Source of the DNA: Rugosimonospora africana | GTDB taxonomy: Bacteria > Actinomycetota > Actinomycetes > Mycobacteriales > Micromonosporaceae | Direction of reading: 5' to 3' | Length of the DNA: 64,000 nt | Assembly: GCF_016862975.1 (NCBI RefSeq) | Contig: NZ_BONZ01000027.1 | Location: forward strand, 186,001 to 250,000 | Part shown: positions 39,772-47,992 of the stretch, piece after piece | How the letters are laid out: every line of letters begins with the position of its first letter | Position numbering within the stretch: the first letter of the stretch is position 1 | Notes under the pieces: model-generated | What the model saw: only the letters and a program-made list of their open reading frames with translations | The model's database searches: none | What the model was told of the DNA's origin: nothing | Translations under genes and position numbers: made by a program

Positions 39772-41175
39772 CTAGAACTGGTAGTAGAGGAAGGGGCTGA
39801 AGGTGCCGGCGGCGACCAGTACCGACACGTAGCCGATAGCCAGCACGCTGCACGCGTACCTGGCGGTCAGGGCGAGCCGGCCGGTACCGGAGCTGAGCAG
39901 GCGCCCCATCGCGAAGTGCCGGGGCAGCAGCACGACCGCGAGCCCGGCGCACAGCATGACGGCCGCCTGACGGCCGATGTCGGCGTCGACCAGCAGGGTG
40001 GAGGTGGCGGTCAGCCGCGGTACGGCCATCGCGTGCAGCATGCCGACGGCCTGGCCGACCGTGCCGGCCCGGAAGAACACCCAACCGACGACGACGAACA
40101 GCAGCGCCCCGGCCCGGCGGGCCACCACGTACCGGTCCGGGGCCAGCCGGGCCAGTCCGGTGACCCGTTCGACGATGAGCAGGACGCCGTGGTACAGCCC
40201 CCAGGCGAGGAACGTCCAGTTGGCGCCGTGCCAGATCCCGCACAGCACGAACACGATGACCAGGTTGCGGTACGTGCGCCCGGCCGACCCCTGGTTGCCG
40301 CCGAGCGGGATGTAGAGGTAGTCCCGGAACCACCGGGACAGCGACATGTGCCACCGCCGCCAGAAGTCGGTGATGGACACCGCGGAGTACGGCCGGTCGA
40401 AGTTCTCCGGCAACTGGAGGCCGAGCATGCGCCCCAGACCGATGGCCATGTCCGAGTACCCGGAGAAGTCGAAGTAGATCTGCACCGTGTACGCCAGCGC
40501 GCCGATCCACGCGGTACGCCAGTCCAGGGTTGCCGGGTCGGCGCCGAAGACGGCGTCGGCGATCGGCGCGATGGAGTCGGCGATGAGTACCTTCTTCGCC
40601 AGCCCCAGCGCGAAGCGCGGAAACCCGGCCGCCAGGTCGTCCACCTTGTTGCGTGAGGTCTGCGCGAGCTGGTCGGCTATCTCGTGGTACCGGACGATCG
40701 GGCCGGAGATGAGTTGCGGGAACATCGCGATGTACATGGCGAACGCCACCGGACTGCGCTGCGGGGCGCGGCTGCCCCGGTACACGTCGATGAGGTAGCT
40801 CAGCCCGTGGAAGGTGAAGAACGAGATGCCGATCGGCAGCGCGATGCGCAGCGCCGGTACCTGCGCGAAGACGTGGTGCAACTGCGCGCTCGCGAACGCG
40901 ACGTACTTCCACACCGCGAGGACGGCCAACTGCGCCACGATCGCGGCGACCAGCACGGTCCTGCGCCGGCGGTCACGCGCGAGTGCCAGTCCGGCGAGGT
41001 AGTTGCACAGGATCGAGGCGGCGAGCAGCAGGACGAACGACCCGGCACCCCAGATGTAGAAGACGAGGCTCGCCGACGCGATCAGCCCGTTACGGCAGCG
41101 CCCGGGCAGCAGCCAGTAGAGGCCGAGGACCGCCGGAAGGAAGAACCAGAGGAAGGTCGGCGAGGCGAACGACAC
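39772..41175 (-). CDS. MBOAT-family O-acyltransferase (AlgI-like)
   Basis: This 467-residue multi-pass membrane protein is of the AlgI/DltB group: FFTFHGLSYLIDVYRG, YFDFSGYSDMAIGLG, ITDFWRRWHMSLSRWFRDYLYIPLGGN and LCGIWHGANWTF, whose His316 is the conserved catalytic His. MBOAT proteins carry acyl groups across the membrane for transfer by an SGNH partner, here the AlgJ/AlgX-like protein encoded just downstream. The GTG at 41175 lacks a clear ribosome site. A nested hairpin separates this operon from the upstream beta-helix gene. Confidence 0.93.
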   Translation of the reverse strand: MSFASPTFLWFFLPAVLGLYWLLPGRCRNGLIASASLVFYIWGAGSFVLLLAASILCNYLAGLALARDRRRRTVLVAAIVAQLAVLAVWKYVAFASAQLHHVFAQVPALRIALPIGISFFTFHGLSYLIDVYRGSRAPQRSPVAFAMYIAMFPQLISGPIVRYHEIADQLAQTSRNKVDDLAAGFPRFALGLAKKVLIADSIAPIADAVFGADPATLDWRTAWIGALAYTVQIYFDFSGYSDMAIGLGRMLGLQLPENFDRPYSAVSITDFWRRWHMSLSRWFRDYLYIPLGGNQGSAGRTYRNLVIVFVLCGIWHGANWTFLAWGLYHGVLLIVERVTGLARLAPDRYVVARRAGALLFVVVGWVFFRAGTVGQAVGMLHAMAVPRLTATSTLLVDADIGRQAAVMLCAGLAVVLLPRHFAMGRLLSSGTGRLALTARYACSVLAIGYVSVLVAAGTFSPFLYYQF

Positions 41176-41279
41176 AACGACTCAACGGACCAGCCCAGGG
41201 CGAAGACACGGGCGCGTGTTCGGGGCGGCGCCGGTCGCGTGGCCGGCTCGCGTTCGCGGCGTGGCGGCGGCGCGGAAGG

Positions 41280-41339
41280 CCCGGGATGTCCATTCTGGAC
41301 TCGTCCATTCTGGACACAGCCGGTTCTGGACATCCCGGG
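41280..41339 (-). terminator. Nested hairpin between the beta-helix gene and algI-like operon
   Basis: Outer 12-bp arms CCCGGGATGTCC (41280-41291) and its complement (41328-41339) enclose two copies of GTCCATTCTGGAC (41288-41300 and 41303-41315), each itself a small hairpin. The shape fits a terminator or attenuator for minus-strand transcripts. Confidence 0.65.
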
Positions 41340-41359
41340 GCCGGTGAGCCTGTCGCGGA

Positions 41360-43276
41360 TCAGGGGTAGCTGACCACGGTGCTCGTACCGAACGAGCCGA
41401 CGGTCGCGGTACCCGCGTCGTCGATGGTGCGCTCGATGCCACCGCTGCCGCTGAGGAACACCGAGATCAGGTTGTGGAAGCGGACACCGGAGCGCGTCGG
41501 TACCTCGATCGCCCGATCGGCCCGGATGTCGACGCCCTGGTTGAAGAAGCAATACACACCCAGGCCCCACGCCTCGTGGGTCTTCACCTTCGAACCCACC
41601 TTGTAGGACGCCCACCCGTTGCCGGTCGGGCTGGTCCACGCCTGCTGGCTCGGCGGGTCGTAGGGCATCTCACTCTGGTAGAAGATGGTCCGGCCGTGCT
41701 CGCCGTTCCAGACGGTCTGGTACTTCTGGTGGTGCTCGACGAACAGGCCGTACGCGGTGACGTTGTCGCCGTTGATGACGGCACCGGTGTCCGAGGTGTT
41801 CTGGGTCCAGCCGACTCCGTTGCCGTGGTCGGCGCGCCAGACCCAGATGTTGTCGATGATCGTGTCGTCGCTGTTGACGGCGAGGCTCGTCTTCGCCCGG
41901 CCGAGCCACGGGCCGCCGATGCGGAAGAACACGTCCTGCACCGAAATTGGGTTGTGCGAGTGTCGCCGGTGGCCGGGGCCGGTACCGATCTCCACGAGTG
42001 TGTCGGAGACGCGCGCCCCGGCGTCGATGAGCACACCGGCGACGCGTACCCCGTCGACGTCCGCGACCCGCAGCGCGGCGGTGCCCCGGTCGGGGGTGAG
42101 GCTGGGCATGCCGAGGCCCAGTACGACGGTGTTCTTGTGGGTCACCAGCAGCGGCGCCTCCAAGTGGTACACGCCCGGGGTGAGCAGCAGGTGCCTGCCG
42201 AGCGCGAGAGCCAAGTTGATCTTCAGTGCGCTGTCGGTCGGCTTGGCGATGTAGAAGTCGTCGATGGACAGCGAGGAGCCCCGTGCCGGCCCGGCGGACC
42301 ACGTGGTACCCGCGCTGTCGTGGCGCAGCTCGGGCAGGAACACCCGGTACCGGCCGGCGGAGTCGAGGTACAGGAAGGGCTTCTCCCGGGTGACCGGGCT
42401 GGTGGGCAATGTGGTGTAGGTGGGGTTCGGGAAGCTTTCGCCCGGTGCGCCGGTCACGCCGGAGAACACCTGGTTCCAGACGCCGTTGCTCCACCCGCCG
42501 CCGAACTCGCTGTCCCGCGTGAGCCACTGCTGCTGGGAGCCGTTGATGACCAGCCCGTCGACTTTCGAGTCGGCGATGTACCCGCCGCTGGAGAAGCCGC
42601 CGTTGCCGGGCTCCAGCAGCAGGATCCCGCGGATGTGTACCCGGCGCAGCGGCGACGCCTGCGACACGGCCCACTGGTCCAGGCCGCCGTCCGGGGTCAC
42701 GGACAGGTTCTCCGCCGAGCGCCAGAAGTTGATGAGTGCCGAGATGCCGGCCGCCGAGGTCGGGTCGGGCTGGCCGACGACCCGTACCGCGCCGTGGATG
42801 TCGACGTCGTCCGGTGACTGGCCCAGCCCGGCGACCGTGGTGTAGTAGCCGAGGTTCGCGTTGACCGTGTATGTGCCGGGCTTGAACAGCACCGCGTACC
42901 GTGCGGTACCCATCTCGTTGCCCGCCTGCTGCGCGAACAGCTCGTCGAACTTCGCCTGGATCTGCGCGGAAGGGGTGGTCGGGTCGTACACGAAGACGTT
43001 CGGCCCGAAGTCCGGCTCGTGGCTGTGGTTCGAGCCGGAGTGCCCGGGGCCGGAATGGTCGGGGACGGCTCGTGCGGTGCCGGGTGCGGCGTTGGCGATG
43101 CCGGGCACGGCCGCGAGCCCCGCCGCGGTCACGGAGGCCGCGGAGGCGGCGAACGCGATCAGGCGCCGCCGGCTGACGCCGTGGCCGGTGCCCGCGCTGG
43201 CTGTGCCCGCACTGGCTGTGCCGTCTCTGTCTGTGTCGTCGTTGCCCGCGTCGTCTCTGTCGTGGAGCGTTCTCAT
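41360..43276 (-). CDS. Tat-exported right-handed beta-helix protein (GH55/pectate-lyase-like)
   Basis: This 638-residue protein has an N-terminal Asp/Thr/Ser-rich repeat stretch, a twin-arginine signal SRRRLIAFAAS (about residues 35-45) and a cut near NAAPG. The long beta-helix domain includes IQAKFDELFAQQAGNEMGTARYAVLFKPGTY and the later HKNTVVLGLGMPSLTPDRGTAALRVADVDGVRVAGVLIDAG. Homologues are often labelled adenylyl cyclase or coagulation-factor-like, without support that I know of; the fold suggests a polysaccharide-active enzyme. It has its own control region with a GAGAGCGCTCTC palindrome and lies upstream of the AlgI-like operon. Confidence 0.8.
   Translation of the reverse strand: MRTLHDRDDAGNDDTDRDGTASAGTASAGTGHGVSRRRLIAFAASAASVTAAGLAAVPGIANAAPGTARAVPDHSGPGHSGSNHSHEPDFGPNVFVYDPTTPSAQIQAKFDELFAQQAGNEMGTARYAVLFKPGTYTVNANLGYYTTVAGLGQSPDDVDIHGAVRVVGQPDPTSAAGISALINFWRSAENLSVTPDGGLDQWAVSQASPLRRVHIRGILLLEPGNGGFSSGGYIADSKVDGLVINGSQQQWLTRDSEFGGGWSNGVWNQVFSGVTGAPGESFPNPTYTTLPTSPVTREKPFLYLDSAGRYRVFLPELRHDSAGTTWSAGPARGSSLSIDDFYIAKPTDSALKINLALALGRHLLLTPGVYHLEAPLLVTHKNTVVLGLGMPSLTPDRGTAALRVADVDGVRVAGVLIDAGARVSDTLVEIGTGPGHRRHSHNPISVQDVFFRIGGPWLGRAKTSLAVNSDDTIIDNIWVWRADHGNGVGWTQNTSDTGAVINGDNVTAYGLFVEHHQKYQTVWNGEHGRTIFYQSEMPYDPPSQQAWTSPTGNGWASYKVGSKVKTHEAWGLGVYCFFNQGVDIRADRAIEVPTRSGVRFHNLISVFLSGSGGIERTIDDAGTATVGSFGTSTVVSYP
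43188..43262 (-). repeat. Five 15-bp units in the pre-signal region of the beta-helix gene
   Basis: Units start at 43188, 43203, 43218, 43233 and 43248 (first GTGCCCGCGCTGGCT). They lengthen the stretch before the twin-arginine motif to over 30 residues (TASAG-type pentapeptides). Confidence 0.82.
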
Positions 43277-43314
43277 GCGACCTACCTATCGGGGACGGTG
43301 GCGAGACGTCCGCG

Positions 43315-43338
43315 CCACGGAGAGCGCTCTCTCCGTGG
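43315..43338. promoter_or_regulatory. LacI-type operator upstream of the beta-helix gene
   Basis: GAGAGCGCTCTC (43320-43331) is a perfect 12-bp palindrome of the kind bound by LacI-family repressors in actinomycetes. It is nested in a 10-bp inverted repeat CCACGGAGAG/CTCTCCGTGG. It ends 44 bases before the ATG at 43276, where a repressor could block transcription. No LacI gene is in the window. Confidence 0.6.
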
Positions 43339-43406
43339 CGCCGACTTGTGTCAAGCCGTAAAGGAAGGGGTCGATGTGTTTGTACCCCGTCGACCCCGCT
43401 TCGCGC

Positions 43407-43481
43407 TAGGCCCTGTCCTGTCGATCTGGTCGACGCCTGGGCCCGCCGCAGGCCGGCAGATGATCGGCAGGACAGGGCCTA
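43407..43481. mobile_element. Candidate 75-bp MITE or transposon-end remnant
   Basis: Perfect 14-bp terminal inverted repeats, TAGGCCCTGTCCTG (43407-43420) and its complement (43468-43481), surround 47 bp of non-coding DNA. The outermost bases of each arm are TA, so the element could be a 71-bp unit flanked by a TA target duplication, as in IS630/mariner-like insertions. A terminator for the upstream gene is the alternative, since the arms could also pair in RNA. Confidence 0.4.
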
Positions 43482-43594
43482 CCCCCGTCTGGCCGATCTC
43501 GCCCATCCCCGTCGGCCGACCCCTGTGGGCGTGCAGGCGCGGGCGCCCACCTCGGCGGGCGCCCGCGTCGGGCTGGCTCGGTCGTCGGTGCGGG

Positions 43595-45724
43595 TCAGCT
43601 GCTGGTGCAGACCGTCCCGTTGAGCGTGAACACGCCGGGCGGCACGTTCGGCCCGGTGTACCCGGCCACGAAGCCCACGTTCGTGGTGCCGCCGCCGGCC
43701 GCCAGGTTCGGTGTCCCACCGGCACTGGTCACGGTGACCGTGGTGCCGGTCTGCGTCCACGTCCCGTTCCAGCCGCCGTTCATGCTCTGCAGGCTGGTCG
43801 GCCAGGAGAAGGTGAGCGTCCAGCCGTTGATCGGGATGGTTCCCGTGTTCGTGATGTCGACGCTGGCCACGTAGCCGCTTCCCCAGTCGCCGGTGTCGAC
43901 GTAGTGCACCGCACAGGTGCTGGTGGCCGGGGTACCGGTGGCGAAGGTCAGCGGCGGCGACGCCCATGACACCGCGCCGGAGGTGTCCCGGGTCAGCACG
44001 TTGACGGTGTACCGGGTGCCCGGGTTGAGGTTGTACACCGTCAGCGACGTACCGGACGTCTCGCCCAACTCCTCGCTGGTGGTGCCGTTCTGGCGGTACA
44101 CCTCGTACTTGGCGATCGGGTGGCCGCCGGCCGTGGCGGCCGGCCAGGTGATGGTGGCGGTCCGGTCGCTGACCGCACCGGCCACCGGGATGCCGGGCGC
44201 GCCCGGTGCGCCGGCGCGCACCGCCGAGGGGTGCAGAACGAGCAGGGTCAGCGAGTACGGCGGCAGGGTCTGCGCGGTCGCGGTGCCGGTCTGGGCGCTC
44301 GCGATCGCGGTGGCTCCGTTGGTGAACGAGTAGACGGTCGGGGCGGCGCCCGATGGCGTGTAGCCGGCGTAGTCGATGGCCACCGGGTACGAGTTGGCCG
44401 GATCCTTGTTCACCAGCAGCACCGCCAGGTCGCCGTTGCGGCGGCGGGCCGCGTGCGCGCTCACCAGAGGCTGGTCGGTACCGGCCCGGATCAGCTGGTC
44501 GCCCGGATGTGCGAAGGTACCGAGCATCGACAGCGCATAGTACGGCGCGAACGGCGTGTTCATCGGCGGCTCACAGGTCGTCCCGTCGGCCGCACACGTC
44601 GCGCTCGACAGCAGGCCGAAGTCGCCGTAGTCGGTCTGTCCCTCCACAGTGGACACATTGCCGATCCCGTTGTGCACATCCCACCAGTCGACCGTGAACA
44701 CCCCGTTCTCCCACAGGTCGGCGTAGGTGTCCGCGGCGAACAGCGCGCCGGGCTGGGTGTCCTCGCCGTAGCCCGTGTTCGTCTCGGTCAGCGAGATGCC
44801 GATGTTCCGCGCGTTCGGCCCGGCGTACCGGGCGATCTGGTCGCGGACGAGGTAGAGGGCGTCGTTCAACTGGTTCGGTTTGGTCAGCGCGTCGGCCGCG
44901 TTCGAGCCGCCCGGATACCAGTGCAGGATGACGAAGTCGATCGACGGGCCGGCGATGGACAGCACGGTCTGGTTCCAGGTGCTGGAGTCCCCGGCGGCGA
45001 CCACGCCGTCCGGCCAGCCGGCCGGAGTGGTGAGCACCGCACCGACCTTGATGGTCGGGTCGACCGCCTTCATCGCGTTCGCGTACGCCACGACCTGGTT
45101 CGCGTACCCGGTCGGGCTCTTGTCGGCGTGGTTGTCCGCCTCCCAGGCGGAGCCGTAGTGCCCGTTGCCATACAGCTCGTTGCCGATCTCCCAGTACTTG
45201 GCGCCGTACCCCTTCGTCACGTTGGCGTACCGCACCCAGCCGGCGGCCTCGGCCGGGCTGCCGGTGCCGTAGTTGGCGATGATGATCGGCTGCGCGCCGA
45301 CCCGGCGCACCGATCCCATGAACGTGTCGAAGTCGGTGTCCGGGGCGACGTAGCCACCGGGCGCGGTGTTGTCCTGCCAGTGATAGATGTCGGCGTACGA
45401 TCCGCCCGGGTACCTGATCATTTGTACCCCGGCCGATTTCAGCAGATCGGAGACGCCGGTGGTACCGAGTTGGCTGTCCCAGACGGCGTCGTTGACGCCC
45501 AGGGCGGTGTCGGCCACGGTGGCCAGCGCGGCTCTGGTGTTGACGGTGACGGCGACGGGCGCCGTTCCAGCGGCGGTGTGGGCCGCCGGGTTGGCGATGG
45601 CGGCATGGGCCGCCGGGTCGGGGGCGGCGGCATGCGCCGCCGGCTCCAGGATGCCGGCGAGCCCGCCGGCGGCCAGGAGCGCGGCCGTCGCCAGGCAGGC
45701 ACGGCGATGCGCGGGTGTCCTCAT
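43595..45724 (-). CDS. Secreted GH51-like arabinofuranosidase-type hydrolase with Fn3 and CBM2
   Basis: This 709-residue exported protein begins with a signal peptide (ACLATAALLAAGGLAGILEPAAHA), followed by a three-copy nine-residue repeat (PAAHAAAPD type). A TIM-barrel glycosidase domain carries the acid/base motif KYWEIGNELYG and SLTETNTGYGE near the second carboxylate. It is followed by a C-terminal beta-domain, an Fn3 module (GIPVAGAVSDRTATITWPAA) and a C-terminal CBM2 with Cys at both ends (CAVHYVDTGDWGSGYVASVDITNTG...TVC). The arabinose specificity is inferred by likeness. GGAG lies six bases before ATG 45724. Confidence 0.88.
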   Translation of the reverse strand: MRTPAHRRACLATAALLAAGGLAGILEPAAHAAAPDPAAHAAIANPAAHTAAGTAPVAVTVNTRAALATVADTALGVNDAVWDSQLGTTGVSDLLKSAGVQMIRYPGGSYADIYHWQDNTAPGGYVAPDTDFDTFMGSVRRVGAQPIIIANYGTGSPAEAAGWVRYANVTKGYGAKYWEIGNELYGNGHYGSAWEADNHADKSPTGYANQVVAYANAMKAVDPTIKVGAVLTTPAGWPDGVVAAGDSSTWNQTVLSIAGPSIDFVILHWYPGGSNAADALTKPNQLNDALYLVRDQIARYAGPNARNIGISLTETNTGYGEDTQPGALFAADTYADLWENGVFTVDWWDVHNGIGNVSTVEGQTDYGDFGLLSSATCAADGTTCEPPMNTPFAPYYALSMLGTFAHPGDQLIRAGTDQPLVSAHAARRRNGDLAVLLVNKDPANSYPVAIDYAGYTPSGAAPTVYSFTNGATAIASAQTGTATAQTLPPYSLTLLVLHPSAVRAGAPGAPGIPVAGAVSDRTATITWPAATAGGHPIAKYEVYRQNGTTSEELGETSGTSLTVYNLNPGTRYTVNVLTRDTSGAVSWASPPLTFATGTPATSTCAVHYVDTGDWGSGYVASVDITNTGTIPINGWTLTFSWPTSLQSMNGGWNGTWTQTGTTVTVTSAGGTPNLAAGGGTTNVGFVAGYTGPNVPPGVFTLNGTVCTSS
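45572..45652 (-). repeat. Three 27-bp units after the GH51-like signal peptide
   Basis: Units at 45572, 45599 and 45626 are each 27 bp (core GGCGGCATGGGCCGCCGGG). They encode PAAHAAAPD, PAAHAAIAN and PAAHTAAGT directly after the signal peptide. Confidence 0.82.
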
Positions 45725-45908
45725 CGGACGCTCCAATCGACAGGGAGGGTCGGCGGCGCCGCGTGCCGGTGGGTGGTGAGTGGACACCGGTGGTGGTGGC
45801 CGCGGCGGGGCACTGACCCGAGGGAGGGCGGGGGAGAGCGCCGAAGAGGGGTCGGGACGAGTGTTTCCCGGCCACGCTGAAGCGGCGCACGGCTCGGCTC
45901 CCGGGGCG

Positions 45909-45937
45909 ATCGTACGGAAGGGTTTCCGCGCGTTCAA
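45909..45937 (-). promoter_or_regulatory. Promoter of the GH51-like gene
   Basis: On the minus strand TTGAAC (45937-45932) and TACGAT (45914-45909) are exactly 17 bases apart. The 305 bp between the Gfo/Idh-like gene and this gene hold no coding sequence, and the implied leader is about 180 bases. Confidence 0.5.
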
Positions 45938-46029
45938 GGAGCGGCCGTGCGCCGATCGGTTGTCGTCGTCGTTGACGGTCTGTCGGGATGGGCTACGGGT
46001 GGCGGGTTGGCGCGCCGCCACCGGACGGC

Positions 46030-47124
46030 TCAGAGCGTGCGTTCGCGCGGATCCCAGTCCTCCGGCAGCGGTGCCGGGGTCGGGAACTCGCCGTGTACCG
46101 TGACGAATTCCCCGCGCTCGGCGGACTGCGCCACCGCCGCCATCACCTCCACCACGTGCAGCGCGGCGGCGGCGTCGGCCCGGTGCGGGGTGCCGGTGCG
46201 GATGGCCCGCGCCAGGTCCAGCACGCCCATGCCCCGCCCCACACTCGCCCCGCGGGTCTCCACCGGCGTCCAGTCGTCGTCGCCGGCCCGGCGCAGCGAC
46301 AGCGGGCCGTCGAACCGGTTCGGGTCGGGCACACTCAGCGTGGCCTCGGTGCCGGTGATCTCCAGGAAGCCCTGCCGGGACAGCGGCGAGTCGAAGCTGA
46401 AGATGCTCGTCGCGGACTGCCCGCCGCGGTACTCCATCAGGCACGACACGTGTGTCGGCACCTCGACCGCGAACTCGGTGCCGGCCCGCGGCCCGGATCC
46501 GATCACCCGCGTGCCGAACGCCTGCCCGGCGGTCGCGGCCACCCGGGTCACCGGCCCGAACACCGCGGCCAGCGCGGTCAGGTAGTAGGGCCCGAGGTCG
46601 AACAGCGGGCCGGCGCCTTGCTGGAACAGGAACTCCGGGCTCGGGTGCCAGCGCTGCGGCCCCGGGCCCTGCAGGAGGGTGAGCGCGGTCCGCGGGTCGC
46701 CGATCCCGCCCTGGCCGATGAACCGGATCGCGCTCTGCAGGCCGGCGCCGAGGAAGGTGTCGGGCGCGGCACCCACCCGTACGCCCGCCTCGGCGGCCGC
46801 GGCGAGCAGCCGGGCCCCGCTGTCCGGGTCGAGGGCGAGCGGCTTCTCGCTGTACACGTGCTTGCCGAGGGCGATCGCGGCGGCGGACACCTCGACGTGC
46901 GCGGCCGGGATGGTCAGGTTCACCACCAGTTCGACGTCGGGGTGTCGCAGCGCGAGTTCGGGCTCGCCGGCCGTCGGCACCCCGTACTGTCCGGCGACCG
47001 CCTTGGCCCGTTCGGTGTCGAGGTCGGCGCAGACCAGGACGCGCACGTCCGGGAACGTGGTCAGGTTGCGTAGGTACTCGTGGCTGATGGTGCCGCAGCC
47101 GACGATCGCGACTCCGACGCTCAC
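46030..47124 (-). CDS. Gfo/Idh/MocA-family oxidoreductase
   Basis: This 364-residue NAD(P)-dependent enzyme has an N-terminal Rossmann fold (VAIVGCGTISHEYL, about residues 4-17), the family's catalytic-region EKPLA motif (about 93-97) and a C-terminal alpha/beta domain. Such enzymes oxidise sugars or inositols. The GTG at 47124 overlaps the stop of the isomerase-like gene by four bases, so both proteins are made together and probably act in one sugar or polyol pathway. The substrate cannot be read from the sequence. Confidence 0.92.
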   Translation of the reverse strand: MSVGVAIVGCGTISHEYLRNLTTFPDVRVLVCADLDTERAKAVAGQYGVPTAGEPELALRHPDVELVVNLTIPAAHVEVSAAAIALGKHVYSEKPLALDPDSGARLLAAAAEAGVRVGAAPDTFLGAGLQSAIRFIGQGGIGDPRTALTLLQGPGPQRWHPSPEFLFQQGAGPLFDLGPYYLTALAAVFGPVTRVAATAGQAFGTRVIGSGPRAGTEFAVEVPTHVSCLMEYRGGQSATSIFSFDSPLSRQGFLEITGTEATLSVPDPNRFDGPLSLRRAGDDDWTPVETRGASVGRGMGVLDLARAIRTGTPHRADAAAALHVVEVMAAVAQSAERGEFVTVHGEFPTPAPLPEDWDPRERTL

Positions 47125-47864
47125 GCCTGCTTCTCCAGACCGCTCACGTACTGGTACGACTCGTCCAGCGCGGTGAGCATGTCGGTGGCGCACCGGTCCA
47201 GCTCCACCACCCGCCAGGCGTCGGCCGGGGCGGCCGCCAGGATGTCCGGGATCGGCAGGGTGCCGGCGCCGACCGCGGTCATCGGGTCATCCCGGTTGAC
47301 CGCCGGCCCGTCCTTCACGTGCAGGTACTCCACCCGGTCGCCGAGCCTGGCCAGCAGGTCGGGGACGTCCACGCCGCCGACCGCCGCCCAGTACACGTCG
47401 ACCTCCAGGAAGACCTCGCTGGACAGTTGGTCGGCCAGCACCTCCAGGGCGGGCCGGCCGTCCACCTTCGAGGCCAGCTCCCAGTGGTGGTTGTGATATC
47501 CGAGCCGGAGCCCGTGCCCGGCGGCCCAGGCCGCGGTGTCGTTGAGCCGTCGCGCGGTGCGGGCGACGCCGTCGGAGTCGGCGAACTCCTCGGCCGGGAT
47601 GGCCGGCACGATCACCGTGTCGATGCCGATGACGGCGGCGGCCGAGGCGACCTGCTCGCGCGCGTCGGTGAGCACCGGGGCGTGGGTGGAGCAGACGGCC
47701 AGCCCGGTCTCGTCGAGCAGGGCCCGGAAGCCTTCGGGATCGTGTGCCGGGTCGTACGGCTCGACCATCCGGTAACCGATGTCGGCGAGCCGCCGCAGCG
47801 TCCCCCCGCGGTCGGCCGTCAACTGCTCACGGACCGAGTACAACTGCACAGCGATTGGCTTCAT
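47121..47864 (-). CDS. Sugar phosphate isomerase/epimerase-like TIM-barrel protein
   Basis: This 247-residue protein is of the xylose-isomerase-like TIM-barrel group: MKPIAVQLYSVREQL, GLRLGYHNHHWEL (metal-binding His), VFLEVDVYWA and EYLHVKDG, the usual metal-site strands. It is paired with the Gfo/Idh gene by overlap, as in many inositol or hexose catabolic operons. GAGG lies three bases before the ATG. It is divergent from the serine hydrolase gene, with an AT-rich region between them. Confidence 0.9.
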   Translation of the reverse strand: MKPIAVQLYSVREQLTADRGGTLRRLADIGYRMVEPYDPAHDPEGFRALLDETGLAVCSTHAPVLTDAREQVASAAAVIGIDTVIVPAIPAEEFADSDGVARTARRLNDTAAWAAGHGLRLGYHNHHWELASKVDGRPALEVLADQLSSEVFLEVDVYWAAVGGVDVPDLLARLGDRVEYLHVKDGPAVNRDDPMTAVGAGTLPIPDILAAAPADAWRVVELDRCATDMLTALDESYQYVSGLEKQA

Positions 47865-47992
47865 GGGCCTCGACGCTATGAACTTTTTTTCAAGCTGTCA
47901 ATGAAACTGATCGCAATGAAAAAAGCTGTGAGGAGGACTGCGGGCTACCATCCGGTAGCTGATCGACTCCACCCCCTGAGGAGTACCCGACG
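47865..47992. promoter_or_regulatory. AT-rich divergent control region
   Basis: The 128 bp between the isomerase and hydrolase genes are unusually AT-rich for this window. TTTTTTCA and TGAAAAAA form an inverted repeat about 24 bases apart in the isomerase-proximal half, and GCTACC/GGTAGC (47944-47949, 47954-47959) form a second one nearer the hydrolase. Both are candidate operators for sugar-responsive control. Confidence 0.45.
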
